Shown here: positions 44,898 to 59,758 of the stretch, in pieces
Position numbering within the stretch: position 1 is the first letter of the stretch
Layout of the letters: every line of letters begins with the position of its first letter
Source: Spongospora subterranea
Taxonomy: Eukaryota > Endomyxa > Phytomyxea > Plasmodiophorida > Plasmodiophoridae
Length of the DNA: 64,000 nt
NCBI GenBank assembly: GCA_900404475.1
Contig: OUQQ01000003.1
Location: forward strand, 57,059 to 121,058
Direction of reading: 5' to 3'
Program-made: the position numbers and the translations under genes
The notes under the pieces: model-generated
Told to the model about the DNA's origin: nothing
The model's database searches: none
The model's input: the letters and a program-made list of their open reading frames with translations, nothing else

Positions 44898-45862
44898 AGC
44901 GACGGATCGCTCGACTAATGACCCGTTTGATCAATGAGAACGATTGCCTGCAATTAGCAACCGAGACCCTGGTGTAGAAGAAAGAGTCCCTATAGCCAAA
45001 CGATATTCCCCAGCTTACGATATATCAATCAATGTGTTCCGACCTGGTGAATGTTCTGGATTCTTCCCCCTTTACTACAGTGATCGCGATCACACTGATC
45101 GTATAAATGAATTGATGGGCTGTGCCAGTACACGCAGGGTACGGAGCCCACTTAAGACAGTGACTCAGGAGAGGAGGCCGATCATCCCTACCACTGCCCA
45201 TCACACAGTGACACACTATCTACACCCCGTCACCACTCACACTGGACCTGACGCGCGCGCGTCTAACTACAGCGCGTGACCTATCCCGACCCGCGCCTTC
45301 ACCCGCACTCAACGAACCATCATCATTTGGTCAAAGATTTCATATGAGTTTGCTTTCGACAGAACGTCGCAACTGAAATAATTAAGAAACTTCTGGTCGC
45401 ATTTGAAATAATCAACGAAACTTCTGTACAAGGCAGAAATCAATTGTACCAAACTAGCACGTTGCCGTTCCAAGGCCAGATTGTTCAAGAAACAATAAAC
45501 TGAAATGAAATTTTGTCTGTGACTTGGTAGTTCTATAAACTGGTGATATCAGCAGAGGGGTATTTCTGGGATTCCCGACGACACCATTCTGTCGTCACGG
45601 ACCAGCCCCGGATTATATTGCGCCAGAGAACGGACACGAGTCGCGATCAAAGTGCCCGACCGTATATAGTGGCCGTTGGCTGACCCGAAGAATAACAATC
45701 GCGTCGCCACCCAGATAACAAAACAGATCTGTAGAGAGGCGCATGCGTCCAAGGACAACGATGGTTGATGATCGGTATTATCTGGGAGTTTATTACCCCG
45801 TCCAAATCGGGTTTCCGTGGCGTATACATTGACTATATATTTCTATCATTAGAACTGCACTT
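44898..45862. other. Intergenic upstream of Bet1
   Basis: No recognised gene. Two minus frames at 45549-45829 overlap in different frames; one is moderately hydrophobic (LQICFVIWVATRLLFFGSAN). Words such as GGGTACGG and CACACAGTGACACAC near 45138-45220 resemble the promoter patches of other genes here. Confidence 0.35.
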
Positions 45863-46254
45863 ATGGGTCAACGCAACAAGCGAAATCTTGCCTTTCGGCA
45901 GCAGGAGGAGCAGAAAGCGCATGATCTAGAAAATGAGAATGACGAGTTGGTCGGCAACCTCAATCTGAAACTTGATCAGCTTAAACATGTCACCGTTGAG
46001 CTGGGTCGTGAGACTCGTGAACAAAATCAGATGCTTGAGGGCTTGGTAATCGGGTAAATTCGAGATCAGGAATATTCTGCTGAACACGTTTATAGAATTC
46101 ATCAATGTCCGATGCATCCAGTTTGCTATCGTCGACCGTAAAAAAGTTGGGCGATATGGTTAGCAAAACCAGTAATCGCCACTTGTGGTATCTGGCGCTA
46201 TTTATCCTATTCGTATTTCTCGTCATCTATTTCTCAATCCGATCATCTATATAA
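45863..46254 (+). CDS. BET1: Bet1-type SNARE
   Basis: Two exons (45863-46045 and 46096-46254) give 113 residues, the size of Bet1. A coiled-coil SNARE motif (ENENDELVGNLNLKLDQLKH, VTVELGRETREQNQMLEGL) leads through SDASSLLSSTVKKLGDMVSK to a C-terminal anchor (LWYLALFILFVFLVIYFSI). The zero-layer glutamine is in the REQNQM block, as in Qc SNAREs. It should act in ER-Golgi vesicle fusion, where Rab1 of this window also works. The GT-AG intron is 50 bases and splicing keeps the heptads in register. Confidence 0.9.
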
Positions 46255-46465
46255 ACGAATATTTTTTTATTTCTTACAATCTGGGCCGATTCTGAGGATC
46301 GATCCCGCTGGTTTTTACTCATATAGGGATAAACTCACCATCGGCAAAGCAGTCGCTATGTTCAAGTTCCAAGTTCTGTTATCCCCTTACTGCGTTTTCA
46401 TTCAAGTTTTTGGCTAGCTGGTTGATTTGGGTAATTGGTCAGGATTCATCTCTGGAGATAGAACA

Positions 46466-46885
46466 TCAGTCCTCGGCGGGGGCCACAACGGCGGTTTTCG
46501 ATTGATGGCAGATTTTGAAATTCTTTGCTGCCTGATGTTTAGACATTTGTGATACAATATCACTAATGTTTTCCAACATGGGGATAGTTCCTACATTGTA
46601 TGTGGAAATCGTGGATATATGCGATCGGGAAATCCTATTAAAAGTTGGAAAGAAGGATTCAAACAGCGGATTAAGAAACCGGCAGATGGTAAAGAGGTTT
46701 CAATGGAATGTGGCCCACGTTCGTTTCTCTTCGACAGGGTCATTGGAATGAATTACGGACGCACAGGACGACGGATGATGCTCCAATCTGTCCCCAATCA
46801 GTCGATTCGCCATTTGCGAAGATAAAAAGGCATCCATTTCAGCCGAGGTCCACTGTCGGGCTCCACCGAGACCAATTAATGACAT
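46466..46885 (-). CDS. Small unknown protein, tentative
   Basis: Exon 1 from ATG 46885: MSLIGLGGARQWTSAEMDAF, LSSQMANRLIGDRLEHH. An intron from about 46781 to 46627 (acceptor TTTTAATAG) joins in phase to ISRSHISTISTYNVGTIPML, ENISDIVSQMSKHQAAKNF and stops at 46466. About 95 residues, helical. Without the splice, exon 1 alone stops at 46700. Not recognised. Confidence 0.35.
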
Positions 46886-46991
46886 ACTGATCCACTCTCA
46901 GTTCTAAATACCATTAGTCCCGACCAGACCATCCAAAACCGAACCGAAACCTGTATCATGCACACAATGATACGACAATTTTAAACAAAAA

Positions 46992-47577
46992 TCAGCGTTT
47001 ATTGTGAACTGAGAGCGCTGTCACTCTCCGAACCTGATCGCGAACGATTCGTAGTTTGACCTCCGCCAATTCAGCCCTTTTCTGAAGGGTTAGTGTGGCC
47101 GCGTCGCCCGGGGTTTGATATGAGTTTTCCTTCAGCGATAGGGATCGGATCTCGTTGATAATAGAGTCTCGTAATGAAGCAGTATCACAGCTGAACCTGA
47201 TCCTCTCCTGTAAATTGAGGGTCGTTTAGCGAATTGCAGAATCACTGAGCGGTCCTATTACCTCGTTCAGAATCGAACGAAGCTTGGACGCATCCTGAAT
47301 TTCAAAATTTGTCTCAATTCAGCAGTCCACAGAATAAACATGAAAAACGCACAATTTGACAACACCCCTCATGTTGAACATGGTGTAGTTCTTCGCTGAT
47401 CGTTTGAATGGCCGAGTTTACTTTCGAGGACATATCATCGAGTTCATGGATAAATTGAGCTTGATTCTTGTTTATGAGAGCCTCGACGACGGCAAAATGC
47501 TGATCTATTGATTGAAACTGCGATTGTAGCAGCTGAGCGTTGAGCTCCATTCGAGCAGAAGATAAACCACAGCCCAT
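46992..47577 (-). CDS. Putatively N-myristoylated coiled-coil protein
   Basis: ATG at 47577 opens MGCGLSSARMELNAQLLQSQ. Gly2 with Ser6/7 is an N-myristoylation site, and Cys3 could be palmitoylated, so membrane attachment is likely. Three exons follow: heptad-rich FQSIDQHFAVVEALINKNQA and MSSKVNSAIQTISEELHH, then DASKLRSILNE, then RIRFSCDTASLRDSIINEIR, LQKRAELAEVKLRIVRDQVR and VTALSVHNKR. Introns: about 47386-47298 and 47261-47209. About 165 residues, nearly all helical. No family recognised. It lies 89 bases downstream of the methyltransferase gene on the same strand. Confidence 0.6.
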
Positions 47578-47666
47578 GGCAACGATCGATAATGTGGTTC
47601 GACAGGTACGGATAATCAAAACGGATGTTTTATCACAGACATTGAGATATAAATATGAAGAATTCA

Positions 47667-48340
47667 TCATGGACTAATCAGAGTTAGACGATGAATTGCA
47701 ACGCGTTCTGGTTCTAATCCCAGCCGATCATAGTCGCAAACTATTTCTTCAATATTGAAACCAGCGTCGCTGGCAGTTGCGAAAAACATACAGGAAAACG
47801 GCCGATCAGCAAATGCCTATGGTTGTCATGAATTCAACACGATGCGCAACGCAACGTGCAATATGTAGCCTACATTATAATAGATTGCCTTCGGATTTCG
47901 TTTGAACAGATATATCAATGTGTCAACAAGATCCTGATGATATTGCTCATCATAGATAATCTCAGACCCGATGATGATATCAAACGGGGGGAGGTTTTCA
48001 CAGTGCGATTGGACACCCCACAGTAATGGAACTGCTTCGATGTCAGAATCACGAAGACATCGCTGCAGGTTTTCAAATGACTCGGGATGCTCACTGGACG
48101 TGACGTCAGCGCCCAGCTTCCTGAAAATTACGCTCTGCCAAGGAACATCAATCAATGTAGTTTCGGGATGTCCTATCGTGTCTGGTTTACCAGCTGCCCA
48201 AGGCCGCTTCCCAGTTCAAGAACGCGTTTCCCAGGCAGAATGTTCGCCTGATGTTCGACGAAGTATTTTGTGAGCATGGTGCCAACAGTCCAAACCAGGC
48301 CATCTGGTGTCTCGGTAAACTCTCGAGTAAAACCATCCAT
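47667..48340 (-). CDS. Methyltransferase of the METTL21/EEF-lysine type
   Basis: Three exons from ATG 48340. Motif I is RVLELGSGLGQL, then (after intron about 48192-48149) IFRKLGADVTSSEHPE and VPLLWGVQSHCENLPPFDII. The signature IGSEIIYDEQYHQDLVDTLI corresponds to the D/SE-VVYD motif of family 16 lysine methyltransferases (METTL21, METTL18, FAM86). The last exon (after intron about 47870-47819) reads FADRPFSCMFFATASDAGFN and ends at 47667. About 185 residues, a bit short for the family, with the N-terminal strand truncated. Substrate unknown; non-histone proteins such as chaperones or elongation factors are usual for the family. Confidence 0.8.
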
Positions 48341-49286
48341 TGTTCAGAAATGTGATACAATTTGGCCAGGTGAAACCTAATGGCCGGCTTGACCGTGAAG
48401 TTGTGCTGTCAGGAAGAAGTTGTACCGGACCGAGGGGCCCCGCTCACAAACTGCGCGCAATTTCCCCGCCCAGTCCAACATCTCTCGAGTCTAAAAACGA
48501 CATTTCAACGACAAAAGTATCGACAAAGGGACACAGCCTTGCATAGAGGCAAGCTGTATCGGGGGTAGATGGTGATTAATGTCGCAGTCTTGCGTTTTTT
48601 CTTAAACAGGTTCATATCCAGTAAACCATTAATGGGAATGATTAGTGACATTGTCATTACCCGTGCACCGATGAACGATTACGGTCCCAAATTGGTTAAT
48701 AGTGAAATACCACGATCACTTGGACCTAAGGTTCTTTTCTCAAGTAGTTTTGAGTAAATGGTTTTACGCGTTGACCAAAAAATACACCATTGCTTTTCAA
48801 TAAATTTATTACTGAGGCGTTGAGCGAAATAACGTTGTGGATCAGGCCATATGTTAAGATAAACTACCATCACGAGAATCATCGCCTCAATTTGAGTTGC
48901 CTCGTAATTTGACAGAATACGGCCTACCCTCTGACTCAAACCTGCCGAAATTAGTAAAGTGATTTGTGTCTGGCTGGTGTCTTTAGCAAATTGATCACTT
49001 CAACGTTGATATACAGCTCATCCTATCTAGACAATAATTGCAGACAGTAACGCTAACTCCAGTTAGCAACGTTATTTTACCGGCTAAGATGACGTTTCGT
49101 CATTTGTTAACGACCAATTGTTAAGCGGCGTAATCGATATTTGGTCAAATCACAAAGGACCTATCATTAAGCGGCGTAATCGATATTTGGTCAACTCACA
49201 AAGGACCTATCATTAAGCAGTGTAATCGACATTTGGTCAAATCACAATTTTTCTGACGGACATTTTCATCTATTGCTGATTCACTG
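48341..49286. other. Intergenic upstream of the helicase
   Basis: Minus frame 48679-48939 (86 codons) and plus frames of about 65 codons resemble nothing known. Contains the 46-base tandem repeat and a short inverted repeat AACGCTAACTCCAGTTAGCAACGTT near 49050 (given here as its arms GCTAACT/AGTTAGC). Confidence 0.4.
49121..49247. repeat. 46-base tandem repeat, 2.7 copies
   Basis: Units start TTAAGCGGCGTAATCGATAT at 49121, 49167 and (as TTAAGCAGTG) 49213. Copies one and two differ at one position in TCAAATCACA/TCAACTCACA. Confidence 0.9.
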
Positions 49287-52811
<3,525 letters not shown>

Positions 52812-53111
52812 CCAAGATTCACAGATCCTTTATCCACTAGTCCGACCCTTATATTTAATAAACCGCATGGAGCAAGGTTCAGATTTTATCGCATCTGTTT
52901 TGAATATCAGCAGCCCCAGTTTTGGCGCCGTATTCAAATGTGGTCTGTGACTGTATCTGGTTTGGTCAAGGTATCCGGTCCGCCATGACTCGCCGAGGTA
53001 ACATTGGTGACGCCCAGCAACAAGGTCCAGCGTTATCCACCATCAGTGAGTAATGGGGTTCTCATCATAACGGCTGCGGTGTCCTATACAGAGAGCGGTC
53101 ATCGGTGACCG

Positions 53112-56100
53112 ATGAGCATTGAAGGCGGCCGTCCTGTTCCACCTCAGCCCGCCGTACTCCGCGATAATGTTCTTGTTGCCGTTCGGGTGCGATCCGACAT
53201 CGCAACGGACTCTATCATCGACGTTTCTGGAAACAATTTAGTACTTCACCCTCCCAGAATCAGGTTTGCTGATATGATAATACAAAATGTTGCTTTTTAT
53301 CGATTGCTTAGACCAGGCGAGACGCCATGTAAATTTTCTTTCGATCGATGTTATTCTGCTTCGGACGCAGACGGGAATCCGCACACACAGCAGGGAATAT
53401 TCGATGATCTAGGCCAAAATGTTCTTGACAACGCGTTTAAAGTCAGTATATTCTATCAGTCATGTTCGTTCATAGGTATTTCGAACAGTTTTTTCTGATA
53501 TCTATGTAGGGGTACAATGTCACACTTCTGGCTTACGGGCAGGTTCGTCCAATATTGTATGCACTCGACCCAATGAGGTATGTGATTATTGTTTAGACCG
53601 GATCAGGAAAATCGTACTGCATGATGGGCAGCCGGTCAGATCCTGGACTAATTCCTCGTATTTCGAAAGACCTGTTCTCCAGAATCCTTATCAACACCAT
53701 GGAAGATCACAGGCTAACTTTTACTTGCGAAGCCTCGTATTTTGAAATTTACAATGAAAAAGTCAGAGACTTGTGAGTAAATGGATTTGATTGTGAGAAA
53801 ACGACTTACCTGTCCCGCTGTCAGGTTAGATCCAAGCAAAATGGAAGGCCAAAACACTACTGGTTTGCTTGTTCGTGAACATCCTAAGCATGGCCCTTAC
53901 GTAGAAGATTTGAGCATTATACCAGTAATTCAGGTTAAATTAATCAAGAATCAATTTTTGATCAGTCGATTTAGGTCCAGTCCTACGAGGATATTGACAA
54001 CCTGCTAAGACAAGGCAATACTGGTAGAACGGTGGCAGCAACGAGGATGAACGCCGAATCGTCTAGGTCTCATGCAATATGTAACTTGCTATACAGTCCA
54101 TTCAAAATTTTTACCCTAACCGATGGTTCTAGTTACAATAATACTGAAACAAAACTTGAACGATAAAAGCACAGGCTCTGTAAAAGAGAAGATATCGCGC
54201 GTTCATTTAGTGGATTTGGCAGGAAGCGAACGCCAAACGAAGACAAAAGCCCATGGTTCACGTCTAAAAGAAGCTTCAGGTTGCAGCGCTTTTGATTGTT
54301 GGCTTGTTTTGACACTCATACGAGTTCGCAGAAATCAATAAGTCCTTAGTAACCCTTGGCCGAGTAATATCTGCTTTATCGGAAGCGGGACCAATTCGTC
54401 GCAATCAAAATTCCTCCCCTCGACAAAACAGCCACATTCCTTTTAGAGATTCTACGTTGACATGGCTTCTGAAGAATAGCTTTGGTATTAATGGTAATGC
54501 AAGGACAATGCTTCTTTGTACAATAAGTCCACGATCTTCTGATTACGAAGAAACATTGGGGTCTTTGCGTTACGCAGCCAGAGCAAAACGAATTATTACA
54601 ACGGCTGTCTGCAACGAAGACGCCAACACCAAACTGATCGATTGTTTGAAAAATGAGATTAAAGGTCAGGAAAAAGTTGTCAGATACAGATAGGCTGTTT
54701 ACTATTTGTCCTGACCAATCAGAGTTAAACGCAAGGCTTGGATCTGCAGAAAAAACGAGCTCACAAGAAATCAATCAGTTGGCAAGCGAACTCGATCATA
54801 CTCAGAAGTTGATCAGCACGTTAAATATGTCTTGGGAAGATAAGGTTAAACAAGCAGAAAGTATACGGGTTTATCGAGAGCAGGTCAGCTGGCCCCTCAA
54901 ACACGGTTTTCAGCTAACCATCTACAGGCACTTGAGCGAGACGGAATTGCGGTTAAAATGGATTCCAATTCGCCGTTCTTATGCAATTTGAATGAAGACC
55001 CAGGCGTTAGCGAGTGCCTTATATATTATTTGAAAAAAGGCAGTACTCATGTCGGAAGGTCAAAAACACTTCCTCAGCCCCGAATTTATTTGCACGATCT
55101 TTCGATTCCTGAGTTCCTTTGCGTGTTTACAACTGAAGAAGACAACAAAACCACTCTTACTCGGCGAGATGCACGGTTTAGTGTTTTCATCAATGGCAAA
55201 GAGGTATGGGATTTCCAGCACCTTTAAGCAGATCATTGATGTTCGTAGGCCAAGGAAAGTCAGCTACTTCATCATGGTGATCGGATTATCTTCGGAAAAT
55301 CTCTTTCGTTTCGTTATAGCTCCTCAATCAATTCTCTGCAATCAAACCCAGGTCGTTTAGACAACAACAAGAGCAAATACGACTGGGAATTTGCACAAGC
55401 CGAGCTGAAAGCGAAGTATATGTTAAAGTAACGACACGCGTGAACTAGTCATAATATTGTTTCCGTTCAGACTCGATGTTATGATGAACGATCTCCAGAA
55501 AGAAAGGGAAGAAGTGTCTATTCTCAGAGCTCGAGCCATGAGTACAGGCGAGGAGTTCACTTCGGTGCTGAAGCAACTGGAAACGGAGCGACAAGATAGG
55601 GCGGAACTGTCGCAAAAGTTACAAAAAGCAGTAAGACATTTTCATGGTCAGCCACAGTATGTTGAGTTTAGTAGGTCCAAGAAAGTACGAATACCCGAGC
55701 GACGTTTGAAGAGGCTAAAAACGGTTTTAACTCGTTGAACCAAAGTCAACAGCTCCAGCTTCTCTCAATCCAAAAAGAGCTTCAAAAAGAACGGTCAATC
55801 CGTGCGGGACTATCTCGAGACATCGACCATTTTCGTAGGCGGAACTCCTGTCCTTCCGTAAGCCATATTGATCCATGTATTGCGATTCTAATCTTCAAGC
55901 TATAGTATTCTCCTTATACGGATCAAGTTCCGGCATTTGTTCGTAATATTCTTCTACAGTCTATATATAATCGCCGCAATCTATCAAAGAATTTTGAAAA
56001 TTATTTGTTCAAGCTCGAACATTGTAATTGCATGGCTCAAGCTCTTGGGCACTGCGTATTCTTCGAACTTCGCCCTCAAATGAGTTTGTCACCTAAGGGG

Positions 56101-58641
56101 GTTCTTTTATGCCAGGTATTGATTTTACGCATCCCGTTTCTGAAAGGTTCATTCTCTTATTTATATATTCTTTCTAGGAATTTGTGTTTCTGCGAAGTGT
56201 ACTAAACCCTGAGATAATCTTCACTTCCGCCAAGTTTCTCGATTTTTATTATCGTCTGCGTGAATATTACTGTGATGCGTGCGAAAGACACAACAATCCC
56301 GATAAGGTCATTGACCGAACGTGTTTTTCTGACTGATAGTCATATCGAGGTTTGTATAACAGGGAGGAAACCCGGACCCGGTCGAGTATGTACTTTCCCA
56401 ATGCTCAGAAAGTTATGAGATTGGGTTCGGTGTAATGCATCAGGTTAAGCATGTACTGTTCACAACACAACTTGTGACTGGCTCGTCCTCGATATTAGAC
56501 GGTGATGGCAATCGAATTGCCTGTCTATATTACTCAATGTATCTGGCTTTACTGCTCTTTGCGCACCTTCTCAACCCTCTACAGAGCAAAAAGAAACGAG
56601 CTCCCGTCGATTGGCCAATCGTATTCAGTATACATCAAGGCAAACAAATATCATCTTTCTCAGTAGACAAATTTGACAGAGCGAGGTTCTTAGGTAATCG
56701 GCGTTGATTTTCTGTCGCCAAGTGCGATTCCTGGGTCGACTGTCCAAGTCTTGCTAGGCGGCTATGGATTAGACCTACTGGAATTTAACGACGTTCCTGT
56801 AATGTCTCAATGTCTAGGTATGCAGAAGAAACAGTGAAAGTTGCGATAGTCCAATGAGTATTTAAGATTATCGAGCTCTTGCCGAAGGAGTAAACAACGT
56901 CTGGGTTATCGATCGGTACAACGATGAGCTCCTCAAGTTGCCACTGCAAATCCGCATTATGGGTACTCCAGTATTCCCTAGACATATGGATGCAGAAAAT
57001 CCAATGTGGGTCAACGCTCGATGTCGCCATTCGTCTCACAAACGCGTCTCAGTGCTGAAAACGCCTTCTATTGGAACTGATGGCTCAATTCGGTGAGTTC
57101 ACTTTCTTACAAATTGTGATATTCTTCTCATACCGAATATAGAGTACCTGGACCTTCGCCTCGCCTTCTTGCCGCTCAAAAGCGGGTTATCAATGGTAGT
57201 GAATTTTGCGGTAATCACAAACCGACCGCATCCGGTGCCAAATCCCGCCAGATGAATGTTCAAGATGTTCAAACTCGTCTGCATGTACTAGTGGAGATTC
57301 AAGTAAGATCTTCGATAGTGTTCTCCAACTTTGCTGGTATTGAACGTTGAAACAACAGGAATTATCGCCTAGCACCGGAGTCTTCGATACTTGCAGCGTG
57401 AAAGCTAATTCTGACTATGGTGGTGTTTTCAGGGTTTGCTTAAGTAAACCTAAACGATTCAACGTTCGCATCGCGCAAACCGATACCCAAGACCTGTCTT
57501 TGGAAAGTTGTTCATCGTTAAAGGTGATTTAGGCAATTCGGGTACAATCATAGTTGAGATCTTATTCAATATTGTTTCCTAGGTTGTTGCAGTTCGCAGC
57601 GGATCACTACGAGATACTTCCGGATATGAATGCGATATATCCCAAGAACAGGCCCAAATTCATGACAAGTTTCTAAGTTTCCGCTGTTTATGGCCAACTG
57701 ATATGGCGCAACACTCGTACGCTCAGCGTGGGGCTGTCTTTGAACTCGACTTGGAGATTTCAGTATATGTCGACTGGCAGCTTATGCCGATCATTCTATC
57801 GCACACAGTGGCATGCAAAGTAGGAACTTGTTTTTTGACGCGTGATGACCCCATTTTCTAAGGAGTCTAGGCTTACGCTCGAATAGGGTTTTTGCGTTCA
57901 TTCATGAACAACATTAGCAGTCACGGACGACATTGCCATGGTAAATTGGCACAAAAAATGATTTCCTCAGTTTTGTAATTGTTTTGAAGGGTCTTTTTAT
58001 GAACTTGCCCCTTCTCCGTTTTGCAAAACTATCGCGGATTTGAGGGAAGCGGCAAACGCATCACGGTCAGAGGTTGCCTGCAAGCTTCAATTGGAGAAGG
58101 TATCATTGTTGATTGAAATGTCAGGTTTCTAACTTCGAAGTAAGATGAAAGGATCCCTGCATGCTATTGGGGAATCAAGTCCCTCCGATTCGTTGTTCGC
58201 CGCTGTTTTAGAGACCCTTTGTCGTCGAGGTGGAAAAATATCTTCAAAACCTGAAAAACACGTTCTAGCTCAGGCTTCTGCGATTCGATGTGCTGATGAC
58301 GTCAGGTAAATTAGTGCACTCATTTTAGAGCACACTTCTAAACATCTGATTTTGCTAGCTGTCCGGAGCGTGCCGGGTATATATTCTGCCACCAACGAAG
58401 AATATTTTCAGTATTGCGATATCCTTTTCTTCACCTCTATCGAGATGCCAACCAGACGGTCGAAGACGAGTTTATCGACCTTATAAGCGGTGTTATTCGC
58501 ACGAATGACGACGCTAAGCTTCCATTTACATTCTCCTTGCAAACCAAGGTAAAGACGTATTCAATCCAGGCGAGTTGTGACGAGGATTTTCGGAATTGGA
58601 TTCGGTGTTTTTCTAATTATCTCCCCGTTGTGGATCAATAA
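53112..58641 (+). CDS. Kinesin-3 (KIF1/UNC-104-like) with FHA and PH domains
   Basis: Plus-end motor for vesicle transport. Motor domain: [12 protein letters not shown]-loop [13 protein letters not shown] (split by introns), switch [11 protein letters not shown], switch [45 protein letters not shown]. Then neck and coiled coil, FHA domain ([31 protein letters not shown]), more coiled coil ([17 protein letters not shown]), the KIF1B-type central region ([20 protein letters not shown]), and a C-terminal PH domain ([38 protein letters not shown]) ending at TAA 58639-58641. This order is that of UNC-104/KIF1A. More than 20 short introns. The motor lacks the usual long K-loop lysine run after switch II, and divergence from KIF1A is marked. 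The segment 56.7-58.3 kb is the least certain. Confidence 0.9.
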
Positions 58642-58689
58642 ATCACAGCTGTACATTTATTTGAACACAATCTAAAACCTTGAAATCGA

Positions 58690-58865
58690 TTTCCAATCAA
58701 CAAACGACGTCGGTCGACAATCCGTGTAACCAGTCAAATAACCGTCGAATGGATTCAATAAAAACATTGCATTGCCCAATCAACAGAACGGTCGGTCGAC
58801 ACTGAAATTTCCGTCGAATGGATATCGACCTAAACATTGCCCGATCAACTAAGAACTCGGCCGAC
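58690..58865. repeat. Imperfect tandem repeat with CAATCAAC...TCGGTCGAC units
   Basis: Three degenerate copies share CAATCAAC, TCGGTCGAC (or CTCGGCCGAC) and CCGTCGAATGGAT in this order (starts near 58696, 58777 and 58843). A fourth partial copy (GCCCAATCAACAACGTCGGT) lies at 59358, on the far side of the inverted-repeat element. Confidence 0.65.
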
Positions 58866-58963
58866 AATGAATTCGAATTGGAATCAAAAGCGTGAGAATT
58901 TGTACAGTTTTGTGCCCTGAAATGTTGGTCGAGAATGAAAATAACCGTGGAAAATCGGCTAAA

Positions 58964-59352
58964 TGCCTAAAAGGTGCCGACAATAGGAGTGTGAGCCAAG
59001 TATCAAGTTGGTCTTGTTAATATCTCTTTTTCGAAAGAAATGAATAACTCTTCAAGACATCATTACAAATAAAGGAAATAACTGGTGATATATCGTGAAG
59101 AGATAAGAATTTTTGAAATTTTCCTAAACCGTAACTCAAATTCGTGATGTCGTGAAGAGTTGATTCGATTCTTTAGATATGATCATCAAAACTGAGTGAC
59201 TTCTACAGTTGCTCTTTGATATTGTTCGCCATGTAGTTTCTATTATTATATAGTACGTCTAAAGTTATAAAAATTACCAAGACCAACTTGATACTTGGCT
59301 AAGCCGCATTGGTTACTTGGCTCACACTCCTATAGTAGGCACCTTCTAGGCA
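58964..59352. mobile_element. MITE-like element with about 55-base terminal inverted repeats
   Basis: The left end TGCCTAAAAGGTGCCGACAA, then TAGGAGTGTGAGCCAAGTAT, CAAGTTGGTCTTG (58964-59018) is matched by its complement at 59279-59352, where the right copy is broken by a 23-base insertion containing a second GGTTACTTGGCT. Internal sequence is AT-rich and has no open frame. The sequence on each side belongs to the same CAATCAAC/TCGGTCG repeat, as if the element inserted into it. No clear target-site duplication was identified. Confidence 0.75.
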
Positions 59353-59758
59353 ATCATTGCCCAATCAACAACGTCGGTCGGTTGCACACTAATGAGATCG
59401 TATCGATAGAGCGAATGAATCTGGTCGATCGCTCGACAATCGAATCGCTAGAGCGTGGCGAAATGATTGTAGTTCACATGCCCTGACCCTGGGCCCTTAC
59501 TACCCCCTGTGTCACGGATACACACGTGACTCAAGACGGACTTACGACCGGACTTTAATCGATCAATTTCGTCTATTGAAATTGTCCGTCAAGTCTGTAT
59601 AGTGTGTTACACAGACGGCGATTGCGCATTATATTCGCTCGTCGGTCGGCCATTATCGCATCGCGACTAATCGGGTATCCTGACCGCCCCCAATCACAAT
59701 TAGATCGGTAGTAGCGGCTTTGGTCCAGGGCGGGCAGCGATTAGCAATAAATTCCGAA
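59353..59758 (+). promoter_or_regulatory. Upstream region of the hnRNP gene
   Basis: No coding content. A GT/CA-rich stretch (CACGGATACACACGTGACTC near 59513) and a hairpin-capable TAGTGTGTTACACAGA lie 150-250 bases before the ATG. Regulatory role inferred from position only. Confidence 0.3.
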
